From G963422565 sp963422565 (GTDB lineage Bacteria; Pseudomonadota; Alphaproteobacteria; MPNO01): a stretch of 64,000 bases of DNA. Within the stretch, counting starts at the first letter, position 1. Each line of letters begins with the position of its first letter. The stretch is from contig OY730228.1 of assembly GCA_963422565.1 (NCBI GenBank), positions 3,379,780 through 3,443,779 of the forward strand. The letters are read 5' to 3'. The notes under the pieces are model-generated. The model was not told the origin of the DNA and searched no databases. It saw only the letters and a program-made list of their open reading frames with translations. The position numbers were made by a program, and so were the translations under genes. This document shows positions 41,918 through 51,271 of this stretch, piece after piece.

Positions 41918-41984
41918 GCGGCGCCGGCGGGATCACGCGCCGTCGCGGCGCCGGCGGGATCACGCGCCGTCGCGGCGCCGGCGG
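41918..41984 (+). repeat. Tandem repeat, two full and one partial copy of a 27-bp unit
   Basis: The unit GATCACGCGCCGTCGCGGCG+CCGGCGG occurs twice back to back (41931-41957, 41958-41984), and a 13-bp partial copy precedes it. The stop codon of the hydroxyacid dehydrogenase gene lies in the second full copy. The duplication therefore adds a second in-frame-type TGA downstream and lengthens the intercistronic spacer to the enolase-family gene. Confidence 0.9.
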
Positions 41985-42844
41985 ATGCGTTCGTAGTCCC
42001 GGTAGAGCAGAGAGAAATCGTCTTCCGCCATGCCGAGGGCGACCGCCGCTTCGAGGAAGTCGCGGGTCGCGCCGCAGCAGGCGGTATCGGCGTCCTTCGC
42101 GTCCGCGAGGCGCATCGCCATGCCGAGATCCTTGGCGAGATTGTGGATTCGCGACCGCGCGTCCCAGCTTCCCGTCAGGATATGGTCGGGAAAGCGGGCC
42201 TCGCTCGCATAGCTGCGGGCGTTCGAGACGTTGAAGATCGAGATCATGTCGTCCAGTCGCAGCCCCGCCCGTTCGCACATCCGCCCGCCTTCGCAGGTCG
42301 CGAGAAAGATGGTGTGGCAGACCATGTTGTGGATCAGCTTCATGGCGTGACCGGCGCCCGACCCGCCGAGATGGAAGATGTTTTCGGCAAACGCCTCGAG
42401 GTAGTGCCGAGTTCGCCGGAAAGCGGTCTCGTCGCCGCCGACCATTAGCGTGAGGGTGCCGGCGTCGGCGCCCGCCGCGCCGCCGCTCATCCCGGCGTCG
42501 AGATAGGGAACGTCCCGCGCTGCCGCCTGACTTGCGAGCCGTCGCGTGTCGTCGGGATAGGAGGTGGTTAGGTCGTAGACGACCGCGTCGGTGGATGCGG
42601 AGGCGAGGAGGGCCGTGAAGCCGGTCTTGATGTCCGGCGTCGCGGGGACGGCGAACAGAATCGCCGCGCCCGATTCGGCCATCTCCGCCGGTTCGGCGAT
42701 ACGTATCTGCCCGTCATGGCGCCGGCGGACGTCTTCGGCGATGTCCCAGCCCGCCGCCGCATGGCCGGCGCGCACCAGATTCCGGGCGATGCCGCGGCCC
42801 ATGTTCCCAAGGCCGACGACGCCGACCTCGATGTCCGATCGCAT
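41960..42844 (-). CDS. Beta-hydroxyacid dehydrogenase (3-hydroxyisobutyrate/tartronate-semialdehyde reductase-like)
   Basis: A 294-residue NAD(P)-dependent dehydrogenase with the cofactor loop VGVVGLGNMGRGIARNLVRAGH, substrate segment LDAGMSGGAAGADAGTLTLMVGG, catalytic lysine region GSGAGHAMKLIHNMV and the C-terminal KDLGMAMRLADAKDAD. These enzymes interconvert beta-hydroxy acids and semialdehydes. The stop codon lies inside a 27-bp tandem repeat. It follows the fused TRAP permease gene by 32 bp, so it is probably co-transcribed and linked to the imported acid. Confidence 0.85.
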   Translation of the reverse strand: MRSDIEVGVVGLGNMGRGIARNLVRAGHAAAGWDIAEDVRRRHDGQIRIAEPAEMAESGAAILFAVPATPDIKTGFTALLASASTDAVVYDLTTSYPDDTRRLASQAAARDVPYLDAGMSGGAAGADAGTLTLMVGGDETAFRRTRHYLEAFAENIFHLGGSGAGHAMKLIHNMVCHTIFLATCEGGRMCERAGLRLDDMISIFNVSNARSYASEARFPDHILTGSWDARSRIHNLAKDLGMAMRLADAKDADTACCGATRDFLEAAVALGMAEDDFSLLYRDYERIRRRRDGA

Positions 42845-42876
42845 AGGCTTTCCCCTGGTCTTTGTCGTTCCGGGCT

Positions 42877-45369
42877 TCAGTTCGCGCCTTTCCGACCCGC
42901 GGCCAGATAGGCGAACATGGCGGTCGTCAGCACCGCTCCGACGGCGTAGGCGTGGAAGCGGAGGTCGGCGTCGATGCCGGTAACGAAGCCGACGAGGGTG
43001 CCGGCCGGCATCAGAAGGCAGAACGCGGCCAGTAACCAGAGCGGCCGCTCGAACGGGATCGGCCGCCCGATGCCGTGTCCCTCGAGGAATTTCGCCCAGG
43101 CGACCACGCCCAGCAGCGTCGAGACCGCCGTTACGGTCACGTCCAGCGCGCTGCCGTCCAGCAGCAGCGGGGTGTAGACGAACAGGAACGGCATGATGAG
43201 GATCATCGAGGCCAGCTTGAGCGCCTGATTGCCCGTCTTGACGGGATCGCCCTGCGAGATCGAGCTCGCCGCATAGGCGGCCAGCGCGACCGGCGGGGTG
43301 ACCGCGCTCACCACCGCCACCCAGTAGGAGATCATATGCGCGGAGAGCGCGGGCACGCCGAGCTCGGTCAGGGCGCCGACCGAAAAGGTGGCGAGGACCA
43401 CGTAGCTCGCGACGATCGGCAGCCCCATCCCGACGATATAACCGGCGACGATCACCCAGAAGATGGTGATCGGCAACAGCCCGCCGCTCGCCGCTACGAG
43501 CAGGTGCGAGACGCGGCCGGGCAGGTCGCTCTGGGTCGCCGCGGACAGGAGGATGCCGAGGACGCCGGCAATGCAGCTCACCAGCAACGTGTTGCGGCTG
43601 CCTGCCTCGAGCGCGACGAGCACCGTCCGTCCGAGTTCGACGGCGGCGTCGGAAAGCCCGCGTACCGGCCTCGCCTCCGGATCGAGTCCGAGTACGTCCC
43701 GCTGGCCTTCCCGGCTCGGATCGCCGGGCGGATCGTCTCCGCGCCCCAGCAGGCCGATCTCGGCGATCTTGAGGACGGCGAAGGTGAACAGCGTCCAGTA
43801 GGCCGCGTCGCCGATGCCGATTCCCACATGGTCGTCGACAAACCAGGTGAACGGCGCGCCGATACGGAGGCCGAAGACATAGACCACGGCGCCCGCGGCG
43901 ATCGAGATCGCGAGGAACGGCTTCCACAACGTCTCCGAGCGCGGCGTCGGAATCGAGACCAGGAGGTCGATGAGCTTGAGAAGGACGATCAGGGCGATCG
44001 TCTTCGCTGCGGCGAGAAACGCCGAATCGCCGATGACAAGGAAGAAGATCATCATCGGGATGGGCGTCAGCAGATGGAGCCGGGGCAGGATGCTGTCCCA
44101 GGGCGGCAGTTCGCTCGCGGGAACGCCGTGCAGCCTGTCCCTTACCGCCCGGAAATAGACGATCAGCGCGACCGAAACATAGTAGAGGAGGGCCGGGATG
44201 ACGGCGATCTTGACGATCTCGAAATAGCTGGTGCCGGTGAGCTCCGCGAGGAGGAAAGCGCCCGCACCCATGATGGGGGGCATGTAGGCGCCTCCGGTCG
44301 AGGCCGCGGCCTCGACGCCGCCCGCGAATTCCGGCTTGTACCCGACCCGCTTCATCAGCGGGATGGTGAATGTGCCGGTGGTCATGACGTTGGCGACGCC
44401 GCTGCCGGAGATCATCCCGAAGAAGCCGCTGCTGATCACCGCAGTCAGGCCGGGACCGCCCGTGCGCTGACCCGTGACGCGGTAGGCCGTGTTGATGATG
44501 AGGGCGCCGAAGCCCGTCTTCTCGAGGAAAGCGCCGAGAACGACGAAGATCACGATGTAGGTCGCGAACACGTCGGTCACGAGACCCAGCATTCCCTCCG
44601 TCGATAGCATCAGGAATTCCATGACGCGCGCGAAACGGTCGCCGGGATGATTGAGGATGCCGGGCATGGCCTGGGCCACGACGTCGAAGGAATAGAGGAG
44701 AAACAGGAAGCCCAGCAATGGGATGACGGGGCCCACGATGCGCCGCGCGATCTCGAAGCTGACCGCCGCCATCATGACGGCGCAAATGACCAGGGCGGTC
44801 GGGACCCGGCCGCCGATATTCGTCTGCAGCTCTTCGAGGTTGATACCCCACCACAGGACCGAGCCGACGATGCCGACGAGGAACAGCAGGTCGGTGATCG
44901 CGAATCCGCCGGGCTGTCTCCTGCGCCACCCGTCGAAAAGATAGACGCCGCCCCCCGCGGCTGCGCCGACAAGCACGGTCAGCCAGACCCCCGTCCCCTC
45001 GAAATTCCGCCAATACTCTTCCCGGCCCCCGATCTGCCAGTGAATCCAGACCGCGAGTGCCGCCGTCAGGAGGGCGAGATCGGCGAGCGCGAAGAACTCG
45101 TCGAGCCAGACAGCGCCGGCGCGGATCGACGATTGCCGGTGCCTGTAGAGCAGGAGAGACATGACAGCGACGCCGAGGAAGAATGTGCCCTTGAAGACTT
45201 CCGAGACCGGCGGGCCGAAGAACGCGATATGAAGAAAGAAATAGGAATATGCGATTGCGACGCCCGAGAAGAGAAGCCTGACGACCCCCGTCATCTTCCG
45301 GGGTTCCGCCGCCTTCTCGCCGACGAGGCCGATCCTCATCAGCAAGCGCAGCGTCTTGTCGTTCGACAT
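42877..45369 (-). CDS. TRAP transporter 4TM/12TM fusion permease (TAXI-TRAP type)
   Basis: An 830-residue inner-membrane protein that fuses a DctQ-like N-terminal part to a DctM-like part. Recognised blocks are LLGFLFLLYSFDVVAQAMPGIL, SSGFFGMISGSGVANVMTTG, GGVEAAASTGGAYMPPIMGAG and VGMGLPIVASYVVLATFSV plus PPVALAAYAASSI. Fusions of this kind work with TAXI receptors. ATG 45369 (MSNDKTLRLL) is chosen over an in-frame upstream extension. The TAXI receptor gene lies directly upstream, separated by a 135-bp spacer with a strong hairpin. Confidence 0.92.
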   Translation of the reverse strand: MSNDKTLRLLMRIGLVGEKAAEPRKMTGVVRLLFSGVAIAYSYFFLHIAFFGPPVSEVFKGTFFLGVAVMSLLLYRHRQSSIRAGAVWLDEFFALADLALLTAALAVWIHWQIGGREEYWRNFEGTGVWLTVLVGAAAGGGVYLFDGWRRRQPGGFAITDLLFLVGIVGSVLWWGINLEELQTNIGGRVPTALVICAVMMAAVSFEIARRIVGPVIPLLGFLFLLYSFDVVAQAMPGILNHPGDRFARVMEFLMLSTEGMLGLVTDVFATYIVIFVVLGAFLEKTGFGALIINTAYRVTGQRTGGPGLTAVISSGFFGMISGSGVANVMTTGTFTIPLMKRVGYKPEFAGGVEAAASTGGAYMPPIMGAGAFLLAELTGTSYFEIVKIAVIPALLYYVSVALIVYFRAVRDRLHGVPASELPPWDSILPRLHLLTPIPMMIFFLVIGDSAFLAAAKTIALIVLLKLIDLLVSIPTPRSETLWKPFLAISIAAGAVVYVFGLRIGAPFTWFVDDHVGIGIGDAAYWTLFTFAVLKIAEIGLLGRGDDPPGDPSREGQRDVLGLDPEARPVRGLSDAAVELGRTVLVALEAGSRNTLLVSCIAGVLGILLSAATQSDLPGRVSHLLVAASGGLLPITIFWVIVAGYIVGMGLPIVASYVVLATFSVGALTELGVPALSAHMISYWVAVVSAVTPPVALAAYAASSISQGDPVKTGNQALKLASMILIMPFLFVYTPLLLDGSALDVTVTAVSTLLGVVAWAKFLEGHGIGRPIPFERPLWLLAAFCLLMPAGTLVGFVTGIDADLRFHAYAVGAVLTTAMFAYLAAGRKGAN

Positions 45370-45418
45370 GGGATATGCCTCACCGCGCCGCTTGCGGGGC
45401 CGACGGCATGACGGCATC

Positions 45419-45451
45419 GCGGGGAAGCGCCGAAACGGAGCGCTTCCCCGC
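45419..45451 (-). promoter_or_regulatory. Perfect 12-bp intercistronic hairpin between the TAXI receptor and the fused permease
   Basis: GCGGGGAAGCGC pairs exactly with GCGCTTCCCCGC around a 9-nt loop and has no clear U-tract. A stable structure between a receptor gene and its permease often stops RNA decay or partly terminates transcription so that the receptor is made in excess. That role is inferred from position. Confidence 0.65.
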
Positions 45452-45504
45452 GAAAGCGGGCGAAATCCGCCTCGGCGGCGCGGGTCGCCGTACCGGACGG
45501 CGGG

Positions 45505-46500
45505 TCAGTAGCCCTTCGCCATCGAGTCGTGGATATCGAAGCCGCGGGACCGCCAATATTTCGCGGCGGCCGGATGCACCGGGACTCCCACAGTCTTGAG
45601 GTTGGCGAAGTCGCCGTTCAGCGTCTTCCAGTACCGCGCCGTGGCGGCGAGCTTTCTGAGATTCTCGGGATCTGCGACGACCGTCAGAAGATCGCGGATC
45701 GCGCCGTCGGACATTTGCTTGTTGGCGACCCAATAGACGTCGTAGGAGACCGAACGGGCGGGTTCGGTCATGCCCCGCACGTCTTTCTGCACCGGTATCG
45801 TGACCGGGGCGTAGAAGGGGTTGAGCGCGATGGTTTTCGCCTGTTCCCGGTCGCTCAGCCCGATATAGCGGACCGGCTTGGTGATCGAGAGCTGGGTCAG
45901 CGCGGGGATCAGGAACGGCGTTCCGGCGGAGCAGAAGACGTCGATCTGGCGGTCGCCCAGTGCCCGCGCGGACGCGGCGAACCCGAGATTGCGCACATCG
46001 ATCTCATCGACGATCCCGGCGCCCGTCATGATGTTCCGGCAGTTGACGTTGCTGCCCGATCCCTTGTTCAGGAGGTTGACGACCTTCCCCTTCATATCGG
46101 CGAAGGAGCGGATCGGGCTGTCGGCGAGCACGGCGACGATCTGCGACTGCTTGCGGACATTGGCGATGATCCGGAAGTCTCTGCTGGCTCCGTCCTTCTT
46201 GAACAGGCCGATCCCGTTCCATGCCTGGTAGACCTGTCCGACATGGCCCCAACCAGCATCGAAGTCGCCGAGCGAAACGCGGCGAACATTGTCGACCGAA
46301 CCGTTGGACGGCGAGTAGTTGAATTTGTACTTTTCGGCGAGCTTGGAGTTCAACAGCTGGACGCCCGCGCTCACCGACGGATGCCACCCGCCGCCCGCCG
46401 GCCCGCCGCCGATTCGGTATTGCTCGACCGCCTGCGCCGATCCTGCGACGGCGACCGTCGCAGCTGTCGCCATCAGTCCATGAAACAGTTTCACACTCAC
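45505..46500 (-). CDS. TAXI-family TRAP transporter solute-binding protein
   Basis: A 331-residue periplasmic receptor with a Sec signal peptide (KLFHGLMATAATVAVAGSAQA). The TAXI pattern is YRIGGGPAGGGWHPSVSAGV near the N terminus, then KVVNLLNKGSGSNVNCRNIM and DIHDSMAKGY at the end. GTG 46500 has GGAAAG 5 nt upstream; GTG 46494 is an alternative. It delivers substrate (organic acid or amino-acid-like) to the fused permease encoded next. Confidence 0.88.
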   Translation of the reverse strand: MSVKLFHGLMATAATVAVAGSAQAVEQYRIGGGPAGGGWHPSVSAGVQLLNSKLAEKYKFNYSPSNGSVDNVRRVSLGDFDAGWGHVGQVYQAWNGIGLFKKDGASRDFRIIANVRKQSQIVAVLADSPIRSFADMKGKVVNLLNKGSGSNVNCRNIMTGAGIVDEIDVRNLGFAASARALGDRQIDVFCSAGTPFLIPALTQLSITKPVRYIGLSDREQAKTIALNPFYAPVTIPVQKDVRGMTEPARSVSYDVYWVANKQMSDGAIRDLLTVVADPENLRKLAATARYWKTLNGDFANLKTVGVPVHPAAAKYWRSRGFDIHDSMAKGY

Positions 46501-46598
46501 TCTCACTTTCCGGCCCTTTCCGGTTTGGTTGATCGCAGCCCGGCCTGCCCTGCACCCGGAGGCGGGGCGGGCCCGTCGCCGGCGGCCGCCCCGTCCGT

Positions 46599-47003
46599 TC
46601 AAGCGGGCGTGCCGGTGATTCCGTGTCGCAGGTCCTTGCAGGTGAAGAATTTCGCATCGTCGCCCGGAAGGACATCGACGCTGTGGACGATGCCGGCCGG
46701 GATATACATCAGCTCGCCGGGGTTCAGCCTCCGCTCGACGCCGTCGACCACGGCGCGGAGGCGTCCGGCCAGCAGGTAAATCCACTGCTCGTTCGGATGC
46801 GTATGGGGCGCCGACGATTGGCCGGCCGGGATCGTCATGACCCCGACCTGGGTCAGTTCCCCCTCGATGACGGGCCCGACGGTCGGCGCGTATCCGCGCC
46901 CCGCTTCGACGCCGGTGAGCTCGCCCACATCGAAATAGTAGCGCCCGTCGCCGCCCTTGTACGCGCCTTCGGTCTTGGTCTCGAGACCGGGATTCTGAGC
47001 CAT
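46599..47003 (-). CDS. Cupin-domain protein
   Basis: A 134-residue single-domain cupin with metal-site motifs SAPHTHPNEQWIYLLAGRL (His-x-His...Glu) and PGELMYIPAGIVHSV (second His). It is probably a small metal-dependent isomerase, dioxygenase or sensor; the substrate is unknown. It is first in the minus-strand TAXI-TRAP operon, with 98 bp to the receptor gene, and divergent from the ABC importer. Confidence 0.82.
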   Translation of the reverse strand: MAQNPGLETKTEGAYKGGDGRYYFDVGELTGVEAGRGYAPTVGPVIEGELTQVGVMTIPAGQSSAPHTHPNEQWIYLLAGRLRAVVDGVERRLNPGELMYIPAGIVHSVDVLPGDDAKFFTCKDLRHGITGTPA

Positions 47004-47183
47004 GTCTCCGCGCCTCCGTTCGCCTGCTACCCTGCCCGTCACCGCTTCCCGGCCGAGCGTCGCCGCCGGGGGTCGGCGGTTCCCTGCGGCCGAGAGACGT
47101 CGCGAACCCGCGTTTGTCCCTTGGACCCGTCTATACTACCCTAAGCGCCATTCGTTCATCAAACGAAAATCCGGGAGAAGAGA

Positions 47184-48287
47184 ATGCGGTTACAGTTCGG
47201 TGCGTGGATAGGGTCGGTCTCTGCGGCGGCGATGCTGGCCGGCGGAGCTCTGGCCGCCGACATCACCCCACAGGAGAGCAAGCTCGTCTCGGCGGCGAAG
47301 GCCGAGGGATCCGTCACGCTCATCAACCCGCTGTTCAGCGATCGGACGGGACGGCGCCTCGGCGAGGCTTTCGCCAAGCGCTATGGTCTGGGAGAGGACT
47401 TCAAGCTCAACAATCTCCGAAAGGGGACGGGCGCGACCGTCGCCCAGGTACGTCAGGAGATCAAGGCCGGCAAATTCACCGTCGACGTCATCCTGGTCAG
47501 CGCGCCGGCGTTCTTCGACGTCGCCGCGAAGCGGGGCGCCTTCGAGACGCTCGACAGCGGTCACTGGAAGGACAGCGAGAGCGTCGCCAAGGCGGCGGGC
47601 CAATATTTCAACTACCCCTATGTGGTGACGCCGCTCGCCTATACTTTCCAGCCGGTCTGGAACACGGCGTGCCCCGGGATGAGCGACTTCGACGTGTCCG
47701 GCTATGCCGATGTCGCTGTGTCCCGCGTGAAGGGCAAGACGATCGTGTCCGACATCACCAAGAGCTTCACCTACACCAATACCGTGATCGCCCTTCAGAA
47801 GGCGGGCAAGGTCGATTTCACCGAATTGTGGGGGAAGATCAAGACGACCGATCCGATCGTCGAATTTCGCACGGAACCCAAGATCCAGATGGTGATTTCC
47901 TGCCAGAGGCCGTTCGACATGTGGAATCTTGCAGGGCGCGTCTACCAGAATGTCCTCAAGCAGCCGAAGCTGAAGGGCCAGTTGAAGCTGGGATCCTACG
48001 AGGAAGGGCAGGTGATGCTCGGCAATCAGGCGGCCGTGCTCAAAGGCGCCAGGAACCCGAACGCCGGCAAGCTTCTCGTGGAATTCCTGCTGAGCGAGGA
48101 GGGCTCGGACATCTTCGTCGAAGGCGAGGCGATCTACAGCTTCCGCAAGGGCTATCGGCCGCCGCCGGCGGCGGCGCCCTATCTGCTCGATCTCGGCAAG
48201 CAGACCCTGGTGGGTCTCGATGACTGGGTCGGCGCTCAGCGCGAGTTCAAATCCGTGCGCGGGATCTGGCAGGATAATTTCCGCTAG
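47184..48287 (+). CDS. ABC transporter solute-binding protein (Fe3+/polyamine/2-aminoethylphosphonate class)
   Basis: A 367-residue periplasmic binding protein with a Sec signal peptide (WIGSVSAAAMLAGGALAA). Domain hints are a start SKLVSAAKAEGSVTLINPLF, the TVDVILVSAPAFFDVAAKRGA segment and the C-terminal GKLLVEFLLSEEGSDIFVEG typical of cluster D/FbpA-like receptors. GGGAGAAGA precedes the ATG. A possible -10 (TATACT near 47134) lies upstream without a convincing -35. It is the first gene of a four-gene importer operon. Confidence 0.87.
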   Translation: MRLQFGAWIGSVSAAAMLAGGALAADITPQESKLVSAAKAEGSVTLINPLFSDRTGRRLGEAFAKRYGLGEDFKLNNLRKGTGATVAQVRQEIKAGKFTVDVILVSAPAFFDVAAKRGAFETLDSGHWKDSESVAKAAGQYFNYPYVVTPLAYTFQPVWNTACPGMSDFDVSGYADVAVSRVKGKTIVSDITKSFTYTNTVIALQKAGKVDFTELWGKIKTTDPIVEFRTEPKIQMVISCQRPFDMWNLAGRVYQNVLKQPKLKGQLKLGSYEEGQVMLGNQAAVLKGARNPNAGKLLVEFLLSEEGSDIFVEGEAIYSFRKGYRPPPAAAPYLLDLGKQTLVGLDDWVGAQREFKSVRGIWQDNFR

Positions 48288-48314
48288 GCCGCATCGCGGA
48301 CCGTTCGGTCCGGT

Positions 48315-48346
48315 CCTCCCGGCTCCGCCGCGGCGGAGCCGGGAGG
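48315..48346 (+). promoter_or_regulatory. Perfect 15-bp intercistronic hairpin between receptor and permease of the ABC importer
   Basis: CCTCCCGGCTCCGCC is followed after 2 nt by its exact reverse complement. There is no U-tract after it. It sits 28 bp behind the receptor stop and ahead of the permease, like the hairpins that protect receptor mRNA in other ABC operons. A partial terminator is an alternative. Confidence 0.65.
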
Positions 48347-48374
48347 ATGGGGGCGGCGGTTAACCGCCGAACGG

Positions 48375-50141
48375 ATGGGGACGCCGCCGATGGCTGTACC
48401 GTTTCTAGCCGAGAGTCGCGGCCGCGCGCGGATCGGGAATCTTCTGCGCGGCCTGCTGACCCAGGAGAACATCGCGACGACGGTGGTGAGCCTCATCGTC
48501 GCCGCCGCGGTGATCCTTCCCCTGATGACCCTGCTCGTGAGCAGCTTTCTGGTTCTCGATCCACTCGGATGGGACGCCGAGTGGGGGTTCGGCAACTACG
48601 TCACGTTGTTCACCGACCGCGTCATTCCAAAGGCGTTCCTGAACACGATCCTCATCAGCACCGGATCGACCGTGGTGGCGACGCTCCTCGGCGTTTCCCT
48701 CGCCTGGATCAACGCGCGCACCAACTGTCCGCTCCGAGATTATCTCGAGCCCTATAACCTGGTGCCGTTCTTCCTGAGCCCGTTCGTCGGCGCCATCGCA
48801 TGGCACAATCTGGCGTCGCCTGAGACTGGTCTGCTCAACACCTGGGGGCGGGATCTTCTCGGGATCGAGGGCCATCTGTTCAATGTGAACAATCTCTGGG
48901 GCGTGATCTGGGTAACCGGCATCTTCTTCGCGCCGCTCGTCTATCTGTTCGTGGTCGGGGCGCTGCGCCGCATGGATCCGTCGCTGGAGGACAGCGCCCG
49001 CACCACCGGGGCCGGGCTGATCCGGACCACGCTGACGGTCACCTTGCCGCTGGTCATGCCCGGCATACTCTCAGGTGCCATCATCGTGTTCGTGACCAGC
49101 GCGGGGGAGTTCGGCGTTCCGTTCAAGCTCAGCGCGCCCTACGGCTGGGAGACTCTGACGACCCAGATCTTCTCCAAGGCCGTCGGCGACGACGCCAACC
49201 ACTATCTCGGCGCCAGCATGAGCATGGCGCTCGGCCTGATTACCGTCCTGCTGATCTGGATCCAGCAGCGCTATATCGCCCCGCGCTCTTTTACCACGGT
49301 GACCGGGAAGGGTTATCGACCCAACCTGCTCGATCTCGGACCGTGGCGGTGGCTCGCTTTGGCGTATAATCTCTCCTATATCCTGGTCGCCGTCGTGCTG
49401 CCGATCGTCTGCCTGTTCATCGTCAGCCTGCACCCGGTGTGGACGGCGCAGATCCAGATCCCCGAGCTGACGTTTCACAATTACGAGAAGACTCTGTTTT
49501 TCTGGAGGTCGGACAGTATAGACGCCGCCACGAACGGTATCCTGAACAGTTTCTTTCTCGCCTTCGTCGGCGCGACTATCGCGATGGCGCTGGCGCTGGT
49601 CGTCAGCTACATGATTCACCGGACCAAGGGGTTCGGAACGAAGCTGCTCGACTTCCTCTGTGTGGTGCCGATCGGTTTCCCCGGTATCGTCCTGGCGATG
49701 GGCGTGCTCGTGACCTATATCAAGACGCCCATCTACGCGACGATCTGGATTCTTCTGCTGGGTTATATCACGCGCTTCTTTCCCTACGGACAGCGCAATA
49801 TATCGTCGGTCATGCTGGCGATTTCCGAGGAGCTGGACCAGAGTTCGCGCATGTCGGGGGCGAGCTGGTTCACCACGCTGCGGCGGATCACCATCCCGCT
49901 TCTGAAGCCGGGGATTTTTGCCGGGTGGGTGCTACTGTTCATCATCTATCTTCGGGAGCTGTCGATCTCGATCATCCTCTACACGACCGGCACCGAGACT
50001 CTGTCGGTGGGCGTCTACTATCTCACCAATTTCGAGAATGAGGCGCTAACCTCCGCCCTCTCGATGGCGCAGACCGTCGTGCTGCTGGTCTGCATCTACA
50101 TTTTCCGCCGGGTCGCCGGCCGCGAAGCGTTGACGGCGTGA
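48375..50141 (+). CDS. ABC transporter permease, duplicated (FbpB/ThiP type)
   Basis: A 588-residue membrane protein of two fused permease halves, about 12 helices. The two EAA loops are recognisable as DSARTTGAGLIRTTLTVTLP+LVMPGI and QSSRMSGASWFTTLRRITIP+LLKPGI. This architecture belongs to the Fe3+/phosphonate/polyamine importers. An internal ATG at 48390 (MAVPFLAES) is a possible start. The stop overlaps a GTG for the next gene, but a better ATG follows at 50159. Confidence 0.9.
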   Translation: MGTPPMAVPFLAESRGRARIGNLLRGLLTQENIATTVVSLIVAAAVILPLMTLLVSSFLVLDPLGWDAEWGFGNYVTLFTDRVIPKAFLNTILISTGSTVVATLLGVSLAWINARTNCPLRDYLEPYNLVPFFLSPFVGAIAWHNLASPETGLLNTWGRDLLGIEGHLFNVNNLWGVIWVTGIFFAPLVYLFVVGALRRMDPSLEDSARTTGAGLIRTTLTVTLPLVMPGILSGAIIVFVTSAGEFGVPFKLSAPYGWETLTTQIFSKAVGDDANHYLGASMSMALGLITVLLIWIQQRYIAPRSFTTVTGKGYRPNLLDLGPWRWLALAYNLSYILVAVVLPIVCLFIVSLHPVWTAQIQIPELTFHNYEKTLFFWRSDSIDAATNGILNSFFLAFVGATIAMALALVVSYMIHRTKGFGTKLLDFLCVVPIGFPGIVLAMGVLVTYIKTPIYATIWILLLGYITRFFPYGQRNISSVMLAISEELDQSSRMSGASWFTTLRRITIPLLKPGIFAGWVLLFIIYLRELSISIILYTTGTETLSVGVYYLTNFENEALTSALSMAQTVVLLVCIYIFRRVAGREALTA

Positions 50142-50158
50142 GGGAGGGGCGGCGAACG

Positions 50159-51271
50159 ATGGCGGCCGCGCAGTCATCCGAGCGCTATCTGGAGGTTCGA
50201 AACCTCGTCAAGCGGTTCGGCGACGACCGCGCCGTCGACGACATCTCGTTTTCGGTGCCGCGCGGCGCCTTCCTCACCCTGCTCGGCCCGTCGGGCTGCG
50301 GCAAGACGACGACATTGATGAGCATTGCCGGGCTGCACGCGATCGATTCGGGATCGATCCGCGTTGGCGATGCGGTCTACACCTCGCCGCGCGAAGGGAT
50401 TTTCCTGCCGCCGGAGAAGCGGAACATCGGGATGGTGTTCCAGAGCTATGCGATCTGGCCCCACATGACCGTTTCAGAGAACGTGGCCTATCCGCTGGAG
50501 ATTCGGAAGCTGGGCCGTTCGGAGATCGCGGATCGGGTCGAAGACGTGCTGAAGCTGGTCGGGCTCTCGGAGATGTCCGACAAGCTCGCGACCCAACTCT
50601 CGGGCGGTCAGCAGCAGCGGGCCGCGCTCGCGCGGGCGATCGTTGCCCGGCCGAGCTTGCTCCTGTTCGACGAACCGCTTTCCAATCTCGACCTGAAGCT
50701 CCGCGAGCAGATGAGGGTCGAGATGAAACGGATCCAGAACGAGATCGGGATCACCTCCGTCTATGTCACCCATGATCAGTCCGAGGCGCTGGTCATGAGC
50801 GACGAGATCGTCGTCATGAGCAAGGGCCGTATCGAGCAGAAGGGGGGGGCGGTCGACATCTACGCCAATCCGATCAACGGCTATGTGAGCGGTTTCATAG
50901 GCATCGCCAACCTGCTCGAAGGTCGGGTCGTCGCAGCGGGCGCGGACGGGCGCGGCCTGGTCTCGGTATCGGCGGGGCCCGAGCCCGTCTCTCTGCCCTG
51001 TCTCCTCGCCGACGGTCTCGGCGACGGCGACGAGGTCATCCTGTCGGTGAGACCCGAGAACGTCCACGCGGAGACTGCGCCGCCGGCCGACGGGCCGGTT
51101 CTCGAGGGCGAGGTTCTGCAGATCGTCTTCCTCGGCAGCCACATGGATTGCCGCATCGCTTGGGGCGGCTTCGAATGGAAGATGCTGGCGCATCCCCGCT
51201 CGGGGCTGCGCGCCGGCGAGACGGTCTATTTGCGCCTCGATTCCGAGGCCTTGAGAGCGGTGCGGCCGTGA
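50159..51271 (+). CDS. ABC importer ATPase 1 (FbpC/PotA type)
   Basis: A 370-residue ATPase with Walker A GPSGCGKTTT (~43), signature LSGGQQQRAALARAI (~147), Walker B LLLFDEPLSNLD and a C-terminal TOBE-like domain (GDEVILSVRPENVHAE). GAGGGG lies 9 nt ahead of the ATG; an upstream GTG at 50138 overlaps the permease stop and is an alternative. It is one of two different ATPases in the operon, presumably forming a heterodimer (inference). Confidence 0.9.
   Translation: MAAAQSSERYLEVRNLVKRFGDDRAVDDISFSVPRGAFLTLLGPSGCGKTTTLMSIAGLHAIDSGSIRVGDAVYTSPREGIFLPPEKRNIGMVFQSYAIWPHMTVSENVAYPLEIRKLGRSEIADRVEDVLKLVGLSEMSDKLATQLSGGQQQRAALARAIVARPSLLLFDEPLSNLDLKLREQMRVEMKRIQNEIGITSVYVTHDQSEALVMSDEIVVMSKGRIEQKGGAVDIYANPINGYVSGFIGIANLLEGRVVAAGADGRGLVSVSAGPEPVSLPCLLADGLGDGDEVILSVRPENVHAETAPPADGPVLEGEVLQIVFLGSHMDCRIAWGGFEWKMLAHPRSGLRAGETVYLRLDSEALRAVRP

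Noticed and set aside
41931..41984. Short CRISPR-like repeat
   Set aside because: The copies are directly adjacent with no spacers and part of the unit is coding, so it is a simple tandem duplication.
43075..44607. 510-codon plus-strand frame opposite the fused TRAP permease
   Set aside because: It is a low-complexity, charged translation typical of an antisense shadow of a membrane-protein gene.
47120..47140. Sigma-70 promoter for the ABC importer (TTGGAC near TATACT)
   Set aside because: The two hexamers are only 5 bp apart, so they cannot act together. Only the -10-like TATACT remains as a weak possibility.
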